Assembly (NCBI GenBank): GCA_963783105.1 | Contig: CAWAMI010000007.1 | Span: 1-64,000 of the forward strand | Direction: 5' to 3' | Length of the DNA stretch: 64,000 nucleotides | DNA from: JAVEDQ01 sp963783105 | GTDB lineage: Bacteria; Actinomycetota; Actinomycetes; Frankiales; Frankiaceae | Program-made: the position numbers and the translations under genes | Part shown: positions 16,528-25,370 of the stretch, piece after piece | How the letters are laid out: the number at the start of each line of letters is the position of its first letter | How positions within the stretch are numbered: the first letter of the stretch is position 1 | The notes under the pieces: model-generated | Told to the model about the DNA's origin: nothing | Databases searched by the model: none | What the model saw: the letters and a program-made list of their open reading frames with translations, nothing else

Positions 16528-17765
16528 TCAGTCGACCGCGGCGATCTGCTCGGCGAAGCGCGCCGACGAGGTCGAGTAGACCGCGCAGCGGTCGTCGTTG
16601 ACCCCGTTGGTGGTCTTCGGCTGCGACGGGCAGAGGTGGATGCCGTCCGCGGAGCGAGCGGCGTCGAAGCCCGGGCGCGCCAGGACGCCGCACTGCTCGC
16701 GACCCCGGCAGGGCAATGTCGCGGCGAAGACGCGGCCGGGGGAGATCAGTGGGCTGGTGTCGACGTAGGCGTCCGCGCCCGCGGCCTGCATCACGGCCTG
16801 GATCTGGTCGAACGGGCCTAGGACGGGCGTCGGGACCTGGGCCGAAGCCGTCGTCGAGCGGGCGCTCGTGGCCTGCAGGATCGGTCCGTGGACCGGCGCC
16901 GGAGCGACGGAGCCGTCGGAGCCGTCGGAGCCGGCGTCCCCGGATCCGGCGCCTTCGGCGACGGCGTCCCCGAGGTCGTCGCCGAGAGCCGTGCTCGGCG
17001 TCCCGGCCGGCGTTTCGGTCGGTGTTTCGGTCGGTGTTTCGGTGGGCGTTTCGGTGGGCGTTTCGGTGGGCGTCTCCGTCGGCGCCTCGGTCTCCGTCGG
17101 CGCCTCCGTCGGCGCCTCGGTCTCCGTCGGCGTCGGTTCCGGGGTGAGCTCGCCGGTCGGCTCCTGCGTCGGTGGCGGAGGCGGCGGCGTGGGTGTGGTC
17201 GTCGTCGTGGGAGTGGGAGTGGGAGTGGTGGGGTGGGAGTGGGAGTGGGAGTGGGAGTGGGAGTGGGCGTCGGCGTCGGTGACGGGCTGGTCGTCGGCAC
17301 CGGGGTCGGCGGGGAGGGGGTCGGGACGTAGGTGTCCGCGCGGGGCTGCGGCGGGCGGACCCAGATCACGCGCACACCCGCCGAGTGCCACACACGGACG
17401 GCGGTGGCGGCATCCTGCTGGTAGGCGGCGACCAGGGGGCGACTGCGCACGCACGGCGTGAAGTTGTTGCCGACGAACGCGAGGTAGACGCGCCGCACGG
17501 TCCGGGTGGCGGCCTCCCGGCGCATGTCCTGCAGCCAGTCGCAGATCGCGATGCCGCCGAAGGCCTTGACCTCGATGCCGCGGGCGGCGATCTGCGCCCT
17601 CGACTCGTAGGTGACCGAGTCGCCGTACATCAGCGTGCGGCCCGTGGTGGCCGAGGAGCAGGCGCCCAGCATGGAGGCGAGCAAGGCGATCAGCACCGGC
17701 AGGACGACCAGCGAGAGTGGGGTCCGACGCGGGCCGGACAGCCGCAGCGGCCGAGTTCCCGCCAT
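16528..17765 (-). CDS. SGNH hydrolase-like lipoprotein, frame broken in a Pro-Thr repeat
   Basis: The N-terminal half begins at ATG 17765 with a signal peptide and lipobox (MLGAC near residue 35), then a GDS block (MYGDSVTYES) and FVGNNF. The C-terminal half, in another frame, ends with DGIHLC, fitting the Asp-His of SGNH esterases. The two halves join through a long Pro/Thr/Glu linker encoded by simple repeats. The whole span is 1238 bases, one short of a multiple of three. Adding one base in the repeat at 17225-17238 would give a 412-residue protein. The break may be a sequencing error, a mutation or phase variation. Without repair the first frame runs to 16818. Confidence 0.75.
17207..17267. 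repeat. GTGGGA hexamer array with one irregular unit
   Basis: Three GTGGGA units, an irregular GTGGTGGG and six more GTGGGA-type units encode the Pro-Thr linker of the SGNH lipoprotein on the minus strand. The irregular spot at 17225-17238 lacks one base relative to an in-frame reading. Such arrays are prone to slipped-strand change and to read errors. Confidence 0.85.
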
Positions 17766-17903
17766 CGCTCGGTCTCCTCTCGGTCGGCGCCGGACAGCGC
17801 GTTCCGTAAAGGGATCGACAGGGTTCGAGGGCTCCTGTAGGCCGGGAACGGGCCAAGCGGCCCTCGGGTTCTGGGCCGGGCGCGGGGGAGCCGGCTCGGC
17901 CGC

Positions 17904-20900
17904 TCAGGCGGTGACGCCTGCGGCGCCGTAGGCCTGCCACAGCCGGGTGTAGACGCCGCCCGCCTCCAGCAGTTCGGCGTGCGGACCGTCCTCGACGATG
18001 CGGCCGTGCTCGAGCACGACCACGCGGTCGCTGCGCGCGGCGGTCTGCAGGCGGTGGGCGATGACCACGGTCGTGCGCCGGTGGGCGATCATCGCGCTGG
18101 CCCGGTTGACGGCGGACTCGGTGGCGAGATCCAGCGCGGCGGTGGCCTCGTCGAGGAGCAGGAGATCGGGGTCGACCAGCTCGGCCCGTGCGAGCGCGAG
18201 CAGCTGGCGCTGGCCGGCCGACAGCCCCCGTCCGCGTTCACCGACCGGATGGCGATAGCCCCCGGGCAGCTTGGCGATCGCGGCGTGCGCGCCGACGCGG
18301 CGGGCCGCCGCCTCGACCTCGGCGTCGGTCGCATCCGGGCGGCCGTAGGCGATCGCATCCCGCACCGTGCCCTCGAACAGGTAGGCCTCCTGCGGCACGT
18401 AGCCGACGTGGGAGCGGTACTCGGTCAGCTCGAGCTCGCGCAGGTCGTGCCCGTCGATGCAGACGGCCCCGGTCGTCGGGTCGTAGAAGCGGGCGAGCAG
18501 CTTGAGCACCGAGGACTTGCCGGCGCCCGTCTCGCCGACGAGCGCGACGGTCTGCCCGGGCGGCAGCGTCAGCACGACGTCCCGCAGCGCGGGCGCGGCG
18601 TCGTCGGCGTAGCGGAAGGTCACGTCGGCGAGGCGCACGTCGCCGACGATGCCGCCGACGTGGTCGGGGTGCTCCGGCGGCGGGGTGGTCGTCGGGGTCC
18701 GGAGCAGCTCGCGGATGCGGCGCAGCCCGACGGCGGCCTGCTGGTAGCCGTCGAACACCTGCGACAGCTGCTGCACCGGACCGAAGAACAGGTCGACGTA
18801 GAGCAGGAACGCGATCAGCGCGCCGGTGGTGAGGCTGCCCTCGCGTACCCGCGCGGCCCCGACGCCGAGCAGCAGCGCGGTCGCGACCTCGCTGAGGAAC
18901 TCGACGCCGGGGAAGTAGGTGGCGATCGCCTTCTGCGCGCCCAACCGGGAGTCGCGGTAGGCGGTCGAGAGCTTCTCGAAGCGCTCCGCGTCGTGCGCCT
19001 CCCGGCCGAAGGACTGGGCCACCGCGACGCCGGCGACGCCCTCCTGGAACGCGGCGTTGACGCGGCTGATCCGCTCCCGGGCGTCGTTGTAGCGCGGCAC
19101 CGAGACGCGCCGGAACAGCCAGGTGGCGAGCAGCAGGATCGGGAACAGCACCGCGAGCACCAGGGTGAGACCGGCGTCGAGCACCAGCATCGCGATCAGC
19201 ACTCCGGCGAGCGACAGCACGCTGACGATGGCGGTGTTGAGGCCGGTCTGCAGGAACGTCGACAGGGCGTCGACGTCCGTCGTCATCCGGGTCATGATCC
19301 GGCCGCCGAGCTCGCGCTCGTAGAAGGCCATCCCGAGGCGTTGCAGATGCGAGAACGTCTTGACGCGCAACGTGTAGAGGAGTTGCTCGCCGGTGCGGCC
19401 GGTGATCCGGACCTGCCCCATCGTGACGAACCAGTCGACGACCACCACGCCGAGGGCGACCAGCGAGATGGCGAGCAGGACGGAGGTGGACCGCTCGGAC
19501 ACGCCGTTGTCCACCGCGCGCCGGACCAGGGCCGGCAGCAGCAGCTGGGCCAGGGCGTCCGCGGCCACGAGCAGGAGGCCGACCGCGAGGATGGCGCGCA
19601 CCGGACGGAGCAGCCGGCCGAGGGTGAAGGCCGGGTCGGGCGCGCGGGCGGCGTCGAGGTCGACGCGCGGGGTCTCGGTGGCCGGCGGCAACCGGTCGAC
19701 GAGCTTGGTGAGCAGGGGGCTGGCGCCGCCCGCGCCGTCTCCGTTCTCGAAGAGGCGGACCGAGGCGGCCACGTCGTCGGCGTCCGGCCACGCCGCGGCG
19801 GTGGTCCCGGTCGTCGAGTCCACCTCGTCGAGCTCGGAGGGCAGGTCCTCCTCGATGCCGGAGAGCAGGCTGCGGAACAGCGGGCTGCGCTCGTCCAGCT
19901 CGGCGACGGTGCCGAGGTCGACCAGCGTGCCCTCGTCGAGGAGGCCGACCTGGTCGGCGAGGGCGAGGGTGGAGCGGCGGTGGGCCAGCAGGATCGTGGT
20001 CGCGCCGGGCCGGCGCTCGCGCAGGGCGTCGAGGATGGCGCTCTCGGTCTGCGGGTCGACGGCCGAGGTGGGGTCGTCGAGGATCAGCACGTCCGGGTCG
20101 GCCAACAGCGCCCGGGCGAGGGCGACCCGCTGGCGCTGGCCGCCGGACAGGGTCAGCCCCTGCTCGCCGACCACGGTGTCGAGGCCGTCCGGCAGCTCGT
20201 CGACGAACTCCGCCGACGCCTGTGCGAGCGCGCGGCGCAGCTCCGCCTCGGTCGCCTCGGGGCGGGCGTAGAGCAGGTTCGCTCGGACGCTGTCGGAGAA
20301 CAGGAATGCGTCGTCGGAGGCCAGCAGCACGCGGCGACGCAGCTCGGCCAGGCGGAGGCGGCGGACGTCCACGCCGCCGACCTGCACCGCCCCGTCCGTC
20401 GCGTCGTAGAAGCGGGGCAGGAGGCGCCCGACGGTGGAGGTCCCGGAGCCGGAGGGACCGACCAGGGCCAGCGTCGACCCGGCCGGCACCCGCAGGGACA
20501 GGCCGGACAGGACCGAGGTCGAGCCGTCGTAGGTGAAGGAGACGTCGTCGAAGGTGATGCCCAGCGGGCCGTCGGGCAGGGCCTGGTCGCCGTCGGTCAG
20601 CGAGGGTCTCGTGTCGACCACCTCGAGCACCCGCTCGACGCTGGCGCGGGCCTGCTGGCCGAAGGTGAGCAGGGCGGCGAGCTGACGGACGGGCGCGACG
20701 AGCTGGGCGAGGTAGGTGCTGAAAGCGAGGAAGGTGCCGAGGCTGATGCTGCCGCGCAGGGCCAGCCACCCGCCGAAGGCGAGCACGCCGACCTGGCCGA
20801 GCGCGGGGATCGCCTGCAACGTCGGGTTCCACTTGCTGGTGAACCGCACCGCCCGCATGCGGTTGGCGAACAGCGTGCCGGCCCGCCCCTCGAGCCGCTC

Positions 20901-21584
20901 CTGCTCGCGGCCCTCCTGTCCGAAGCCCTTGACGACACGCACGCCGGTCACCGCGGCCTCGACGACGCCGGCGAGGCGGCCCGCTTCCTGCTGGGCGGCC
21001 CAGGTGGCGGGGAACAGGTCGGCGCGGCTGCGCAGGGCGACGTAGGCCAGCAGCGGCCCGACCGCAAGTGCGACCAGGGTCAGCAACGGCGACAGCACGG
21101 CCATGATGACCAGCGAGACCACGAACAGCAGGGCGTTGCCCGACAGCATCGGCAGGAAGCTGAGCAGGCCGTTCACGATCTGCAGGTCGGAGATCGAGCG
21201 GCTCACCACCTGCCCGGTCGGCAGGGCGTCGAGGCCGGGACCGTCGAGGCGCTGCAGCGAGGCGAACACGTCGCGGCGCATGTCGCGCTGTACGTCGAGG
21301 GCGAGGCGGCCGGCGCGGAAGCGGCGGGTGAAGCCGACCGCGAAGCGCAGCACCCCGGCGAGCAGGAGCAGCGCGGCCCAGGGCCAGATCGGGGCGGAGC
21401 TCCTGCTGTCCACCAGATCGACGACGTGCCGGGCGACCAGCGGGGTGGTGGCGGCGATGACGCTTCCGACCACCGCTGCGCCGAAGGCGATCAGCAGGTC
21501 GTTGCGGTGCCGGAGGCAGTAGCCGACCAGCCTGCGCAGCCACCCTCGGGGCTCGGCGGCGGCCAGCTCGGCGACGGAACTCAC
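17904..21584 (-). CDS. Fused, asymmetric ABC exporter (two TMD-NBD halves)
   Basis: The protein has 1226 residues: TMD1, NBD1, TMD2 and NBD2 in one chain, like mycobacterial Rv0194. NBD1 has GPSGSGTST where Thr 382 replaces the Walker A Lys, LSGGQ intact, and Asp 504 replacing the catalytic Glu. NBD2 has an intact GETGAGKSS and catalytic Glu 1146 but a changed LSAGQ signature. This is the layout of one degenerate and one working ATP site. It probably exports lipids, peptides or drugs. The GTG start at 21584 begins a typical N-terminus; the frame stays open to 21767. Confidence 0.92.
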   Translation of the reverse strand: MSSVAELAAAEPRGWLRRLVGYCLRHRNDLLIAFGAAVVGSVIAATTPLVARHVVDLVDSRSSAPIWPWAALLLLAGVLRFAVGFTRRFRAGRLALDVQRDMRRDVFASLQRLDGPGLDALPTGQVVSRSISDLQIVNGLLSFLPMLSGNALLFVVSLVIMAVLSPLLTLVALAVGPLLAYVALRSRADLFPATWAAQQEAGRLAGVVEAAVTGVRVVKGFGQEGREQERLEGRAGTLFANRMRAVRFTSKWNPTLQAIPALGQVGVLAFGGWLALRGSISLGTFLAFSTYLAQLVAPVRQLAALLTFGQQARASVERVLEVVDTRPSLTDGDQALPDGPLGITFDDVSFTYDGSTSVLSGLSLRVPAGSTLALVGPSGSGTSTVGRLLPRFYDATDGAVQVGGVDVRRLRLAELRRRVLLASDDAFLFSDSVRANLLYARPEATEAELRRALAQASAEFVDELPDGLDTVVGEQGLTLSGGQRQRVALARALLADPDVLILDDPTSAVDPQTESAILDALRERRPGATTILLAHRRSTLALADQVGLLDEGTLVDLGTVAELDERSPLFRSLLSGIEEDLPSELDEVDSTTGTTAAAWPDADDVAASVRLFENGDGAGGASPLLTKLVDRLPPATETPRVDLDAARAPDPAFTLGRLLRPVRAILAVGLLLVAADALAQLLLPALVRRAVDNGVSERSTSVLLAISLVALGVVVVDWFVTMGQVRITGRTGEQLLYTLRVKTFSHLQRLGMAFYERELGGRIMTRMTTDVDALSTFLQTGLNTAIVSVLSLAGVLIAMLVLDAGLTLVLAVLFPILLLATWLFRRVSVPRYNDARERISRVNAAFQEGVAGVAVAQSFGREAHDAERFEKLSTAYRDSRLGAQKAIATYFPGVEFLSEVATALLLGVGAARVREGSLTTGALIAFLLYVDLFFGPVQQLSQVFDGYQQAAVGLRRIRELLRTPTTTPPPEHPDHVGGIVGDVRLADVTFRYADDAAPALRDVVLTLPPGQTVALVGETGAGKSSVLKLLARFYDPTTGAVCIDGHDLRELELTEYRSHVGYVPQEAYLFEGTVRDAIAYGRPDATDAEVEAAARRVGAHAAIAKLPGGYRHPVGERGRGLSAGQRQLLALARAELVDPDLLLLDEATAALDLATESAVNRASAMIAHRRTTVVIAHRLQTAARSDRVVVLEHGRIVEDGPHAELLEAGGVYTRLWQAYGAAGVTA

Positions 21585-21759
21585 CTGTTTCTGAGGTCTC
21601 GGAGTCTTCCACGGTCTCCAAGCCGTGCAACAACCGGTCGAGCCGCTGATTCCCGGGGGTTGTGTCCAGAACCCGACAAAGCTCCAGCGACACCGCCGGG
21701 TTCGTCCGGTTTGACCCCGGTCTTTCCAGCCATCGCGCCGCAGCTTTGTCAAAGTTTGA

Positions 21760-22647
21760 TCAGCCAACCTCGGCTCGGATCTCCTCGAGGATGTCCTCGG
21801 GGCGTTTCCGCACGTCGTCCGCGGTGTACGGCAGCACCCGCCACCCTGCCCGGGTCAGCGCCCGTAGCCGCTCGTGGTCGTTCTGCAGGGCGGTGGGGGA
21901 GGAGTGATAAGCGAAACCGTCGATCTCGACGATCAGCCTCAGGTCGGGCCACGCGAAGTCGACGCGTGCGACGAAGCGTCCATCCACCGTGACCACGAAC
22001 TGGCAGAGCGGCAGCGGCAGGCCGCTCAGGGCGACGCGAACCCGGAACTCGCTCTCCGGGACGCTCCCGGACAGCGGTGAGGCGAGGTCGAGCACGCGCC
22101 GAGCTTGTCGGTGCCCTCGCAGGCTGCGCCGGTCCCGCCAGGTCACCTCGCTCGATGCTGGGGTGACCTCGCCGGAGCGATAGGCGCTGTCCACGGCCAC
22201 GACCGCCTCGAGGGTCGGCAGGATCCGCGCGAGGTCCAGCACCGTGCGGTCAGGCGTGGTCACGAGTAGCAGCCCGTGCACGGTGACCTCGTCCGGCCGC
22301 AGATCCGATCTGATGAGGTCCTTCGCGCTGCGCGTGCACCGGCGCGGAACGATGATCTCGGGCATTGCCGGCACATCGAGGAGATCCCAGCCGAAGGCGC
22401 TCGCGGCGGAGCGGCGCGCCACGACGGCCCCGGGACCCGCGCGCAACGCCGCGAGGAGGAGTGGGTCGAGCGGCGCCTGCTGATGGCCGGTCGCCATCAG
22501 GATCCCGGGCTCGACCCGGACCCAGCGTTGCCGGCGGATGTTGCGGGTGATGTCGGCGCGGGAGCTGCCCGCGGCCAGCGCCTGGCGGACCGAGAACAGG
22601 CCGTGCTCCACGGCCAGTTCGGGCGGCGGTTCCGGCAGCACCTGCAC
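21760..22647 (-). CDS. DUF559 (Vsr-like) protein with AbiEi-like N-terminus
   Basis: The gene encodes 295 residues. The C-terminal 100 residues match DUF559, an endonuclease-fold family: RVDFAWPDLRLIVEIDGFAYH, then RAGWRVLPYTADDV. Asp and Glu of the nuclease core are visible in those blocks. The N-terminal part (SVRQALAAGSSRADITRNI, then WVRVEPGI) resembles winged-helix AbiEi-type antitoxin domains. Many actinomycetes have several such proteins, and their function is unknown. It starts at GTG 22647. No toxin partner is adjacent, so a toxin-antitoxin role is not supported here. Confidence 0.82.
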   Translation of the reverse strand: MQVLPEPPPELAVEHGLFSVRQALAAGSSRADITRNIRRQRWVRVEPGILMATGHQQAPLDPLLLAALRAGPGAVVARRSAASAFGWDLLDVPAMPEIIVPRRCTRSAKDLIRSDLRPDEVTVHGLLLVTTPDRTVLDLARILPTLEAVVAVDSAYRSGEVTPASSEVTWRDRRSLRGHRQARRVLDLASPLSGSVPESEFRVRVALSGLPLPLCQFVVTVDGRFVARVDFAWPDLRLIVEIDGFAYHSSPTALQNDHERLRALTRAGWRVLPYTADDVRKRPEDILEEIRAEVG

Positions 22648-22746
22648 GAGACTGACGGTCGCGGCCCGGGGCTGCCCGTCGCGGACCGCCGGCTGTGGAC
22701 GAACCGGTTGCTGCTGTTACCGCCGGTCCTGTGGTACGCCTGCTGG

Positions 22747-24717
22747 ATGGTGGCCGAAGGCACGTTGCTGTGGGAGCCCTCCGAGCAGCGGCGACGCGAC
22801 TCGGTGGTCGCGCGCTTCTTCGAGGCGATCGGTCGGCCCGGCGCCGACCCGCAGGAGGTGTGGCGCTGGTCGGTCGAGAACCTCGACGCGTTCTGGGATG
22901 CGCTGTGGGACTTCGCCGGTGTGATCGGCGAGCGCGGCGACGGGCCGGCGCTGGCCGACCGCTCGATGCCGGGCGCCCGTTGGTACCCCGAGGCCCGCCT
23001 CAACTACGCCGAGAACGCGCTGGCGCGGCCGTGGTCGGGCGGCCCGGCGCTCCTGGCCCACCGCGAGGACGGCCGCGAGGTGCGGCTGGAGCACGCGGAG
23101 CTCGTCGACGTGGTGGCCCGCGCCGCCGCCGGCCTCCGCCGCCTCGGCGTGGGCAGGGGCGACCGCGTGGTCGGCGTGCTGCCCAACGCGGAGCACGCGC
23201 TGATCGCCTTCCTCGCCACCGCCTCGATCGGCGCGGTCTGGTCCTCCTGTTCGCCCGACTTCGGCGCGAGCGGCGTGCTCGACCGCTTCCGCCAGATCGA
23301 GCCGACCGTGCTGCTCGGCGTCGACGGCTACGTCTACAACGGCAAGGCGCACTCCACGCTCGAACGGCTACCGAAACTCCAGGCGGAGCTGCCGACGCTG
23401 AAGGCGACGGTGCTCGTGCCCTACCTCGACGAGACGGCGACGCTCGACGGGTGGCTGCGGTGGGACGACCTGGTGGGCGAGTCGGCCGAGCCGAGCTACG
23501 AGCGCGTGCCCTTCGACGCGCCGTTGTGGATCCTCTACTCCTCCGGCACCACGGGCCTGCCCAAGCCGATCGTGCAGGGCCACGGCGGGATCGTGCTGGA
23601 GCACGCCAAGCAGCTGCTGCTGCACACGGACCTCGGTCCCGGCGACCGCTTCTTCTGGTTCAGCACCACCGGCTGGATGATGTGGAACCTGTTGGTCAGT
23701 GGTCTGCTCGTCGGGGCGACCGTGGTCGCGTTCGACGGCAGCCCGGGCCATCCCGACCTCGGCGCGCTCTGGCGGCTCGCCGAGCGGGTCGGCGTCACCT
23801 GCTTCGGCACCAGCGCCCCCTACCTCACCTCCTGCCAGAACGCCGGCCTCGTCCCCCACGAGCTCGCCGACCTCTCCGGCATCCGGACCCTCGGCTCCAC
23901 CGGCGCACCCCTTCCCCCCGAGGGCTTCGCGTGGGTCTACGAGGCGGTCGCGTCTCCGAAGTCGGCGTCCCAGCAGGATCCCGATCTGCTGCTCGCCTCG
24001 GTCAGCGGCGGCACCGACGTCTGCACCGCCTTCGCCGCCGGCCTGCCGCTGGCGCCGGTGCACGCGGGCGAGATCCAGACCCGGGCGTTCGGCGTGGCTG
24101 CCGCAGCCTTCGACCCCGACGGGCGCGAGGTGCTCGATCAGGTGGGGGAGCTGGTGGTCACCGCGCCGATGCCGAGCATGCCGACCGGCTTCTGGGGCGA
24201 CGACGACGGCTCCCGCCTGCGCGAGTCCTACTTCGAGGACTTCCCGGGCGTGTGGCGGCACGGCGACTGGTGCAAGGTGATCAGCGAGCGGGGCTCCCTG
24301 GCCATCTACGGCCGGTCGGACTCGACGCTGAACCGCGGCGGCGTGCGCATGGGGACGTCGGAGTTCTACCGGGTGGTCGACGACGTCGACGGGGTGGCCG
24401 ACTCCCTGGTCGTGGAGGCCGACGGGAAGCTGCTGCTGTTCGTGGTGCTCAGCGAGGGGACGGAGCTCGACAGTTCTGGCTGGGCCGACCTGCGGACCGC
24501 ACTCAACCGCGCGCTGCGCAGCGAGCTGTCCCCGCGGCACGTACCGGACCGGATCGAGGCGGTCCCCGACGTCCCGCGGACCCTCAACGGCAAGAAGCTC
24601 GAGGTGCCGGTCAAGCGGATCCTCGAGGGCGTGGACGTCGAGAAGGCGGTCAGCACCGGCGCGGTCGCCGATCCGGAGGCGCTGGAGCCGTTCCTCGCCT
24701 TCGCCCGCGGCGACTGA
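22747..24717 (+). CDS. Acetoacetate-CoA ligase
   Basis: The enzyme (656 residues) converts acetoacetate, ATP and CoA to acetoacetyl-CoA, feeding ketone bodies or polyhydroxyalkanoate metabolites into central metabolism. The N-terminal WYPEARLNYAENAL block is typical of this family, the ATP motif YSSGTTGLPKPIVQG lies near 262, and the C-terminal TLNGKKLEVPVK carries the catalytic Lys region. The length is the expected one, close to 650. The ATG at 22747 has no clear ribosome site. It is convergent with the TIGR03089 gene, with only seven bases between the stops. Confidence 0.92.
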   Translation: MVAEGTLLWEPSEQRRRDSVVARFFEAIGRPGADPQEVWRWSVENLDAFWDALWDFAGVIGERGDGPALADRSMPGARWYPEARLNYAENALARPWSGGPALLAHREDGREVRLEHAELVDVVARAAAGLRRLGVGRGDRVVGVLPNAEHALIAFLATASIGAVWSSCSPDFGASGVLDRFRQIEPTVLLGVDGYVYNGKAHSTLERLPKLQAELPTLKATVLVPYLDETATLDGWLRWDDLVGESAEPSYERVPFDAPLWILYSSGTTGLPKPIVQGHGGIVLEHAKQLLLHTDLGPGDRFFWFSTTGWMMWNLLVSGLLVGATVVAFDGSPGHPDLGALWRLAERVGVTCFGTSAPYLTSCQNAGLVPHELADLSGIRTLGSTGAPLPPEGFAWVYEAVASPKSASQQDPDLLLASVSGGTDVCTAFAAGLPLAPVHAGEIQTRAFGVAAAAFDPDGREVLDQVGELVVTAPMPSMPTGFWGDDDGSRLRESYFEDFPGVWRHGDWCKVISERGSLAIYGRSDSTLNRGGVRMGTSEFYRVVDDVDGVADSLVVEADGKLLLFVVLSEGTELDSSGWADLRTALNRALRSELSPRHVPDRIEAVPDVPRTLNGKKLEVPVKRILEGVDVEKAVSTGAVADPEALEPFLAFARGD

Positions 24718-24724
24718 CGACGGG

Positions 24725-25360
24725 TCAGCCGAGCCTCGGCAGCCCGTCGACGTCGATGCCCCAGCTCGCGGTCGCCCGCTCCGTGGCGGCCCGCTCGGCG
24801 AGCTTCGCCGGGTCGGGGTTGCGGCAGAGAACCAGCGAGCCGGCGCCCGCCAGGACCCCCAGCAGGGGGTCGAGCGTCCGGGTCAGCAGCCGGTCGGGGA
24901 CGGGCGTGACGTCCCCGACGTCGGCGGGCTCGACCGCGGCGAAGTGGTCGCCGTACGAGGGGACCTCACGGGCGTAGTCGAGCACCCCCGGCACCGGCGT
25001 CCGCAGCCCGCCGCCGAGGGGGCGCAGACCGAGCCCGACGACCTCCTCCGCCTCCGGGACCGGCCCGCCCTCCGCGTAGAACGCGATCCGCCCGGACGGC
25101 CCGAGCCGGCCGCCGGCCACCCCGACCGCGAGCACGACGACGGCGCTCTGCCAGTGCGGCGGCAGGTCGACGGCGACCGGCTCACCGGGCTCGAGGTCGA
25201 GCTCGTCGACGAGCAGGTTCGCCGTCTTGGCCACCCAGTTCTCGAGCGAGGTGAGCGAGAGCTCGATCCGCTCGCCGGTGGCGTCGTCGTAGAAGGTCAG
25301 GAAGGGCCCGGACGGGTCGGAGCGCAGCGCAGAGGCGAGCAGCCGGTCGAGCGTCGTCAC
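24725..25360 (-). CDS. TIGR03089 family protein
   Basis: The product (211 residues) resembles a short, truncated adenylate-forming enzyme. The N-terminal MTTLDRLLASALRSDPSGPF followed by DDATGERIELSLTSLENWV matches TIGR03089, a family of about 240 residues found mostly in actinomycetes. It lacks the ATP-binding core of ANL ligases, so it is not an active ligase. It starts at GTG 25360, ten bases after the stop of the upstream LCP gene. Members are often near LCP or wall genes, as here. Function is unknown. Confidence 0.85.
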   Translation of the reverse strand: MTTLDRLLASALRSDPSGPFLTFYDDATGERIELSLTSLENWVAKTANLLVDELDLEPGEPVAVDLPPHWQSAVVVLAVGVAGGRLGPSGRIAFYAEGGPVPEAEEVVGLGLRPLGGGLRTPVPGVLDYAREVPSYGDHFAAVEPADVGDVTPVPDRLLTRTLDPLLGVLAGAGSLVLCRNPDPAKLAERAATERATASWGIDVDGLPRLG

Positions 25361-25370
25361 GATGCCGTCA

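Noticed and set aside
17207..17267. Regular array considered as a CRISPR-like or satellite element
   Set aside because: Units are six bases with no spacers and encode a Pro-Thr linker.
21675..21750. GACAAAGCT and AGCTTTGTC spaced by 58 bases
   Set aside because: A 9-bp inverted pair at that distance can arise by chance and matches no promoter or gene feature I can define.
17979..21992. 1337-codon rightward frame
   Set aside because: It is antisense to the fused ABC exporter, whose motifs are unmistakable; no domain is seen in the rightward translation.
21760..22647. Considered as a toxin-antitoxin module because of the AbiEi-like N-terminus
   Set aside because: No toxin gene is adjacent and the C-terminus is a DUF559 domain.
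24725..25360. Considered as a truncated acyl-CoA ligase pseudogene
   Set aside because: Length and motifs fit the TIGR03089 family, whose members are short by nature.
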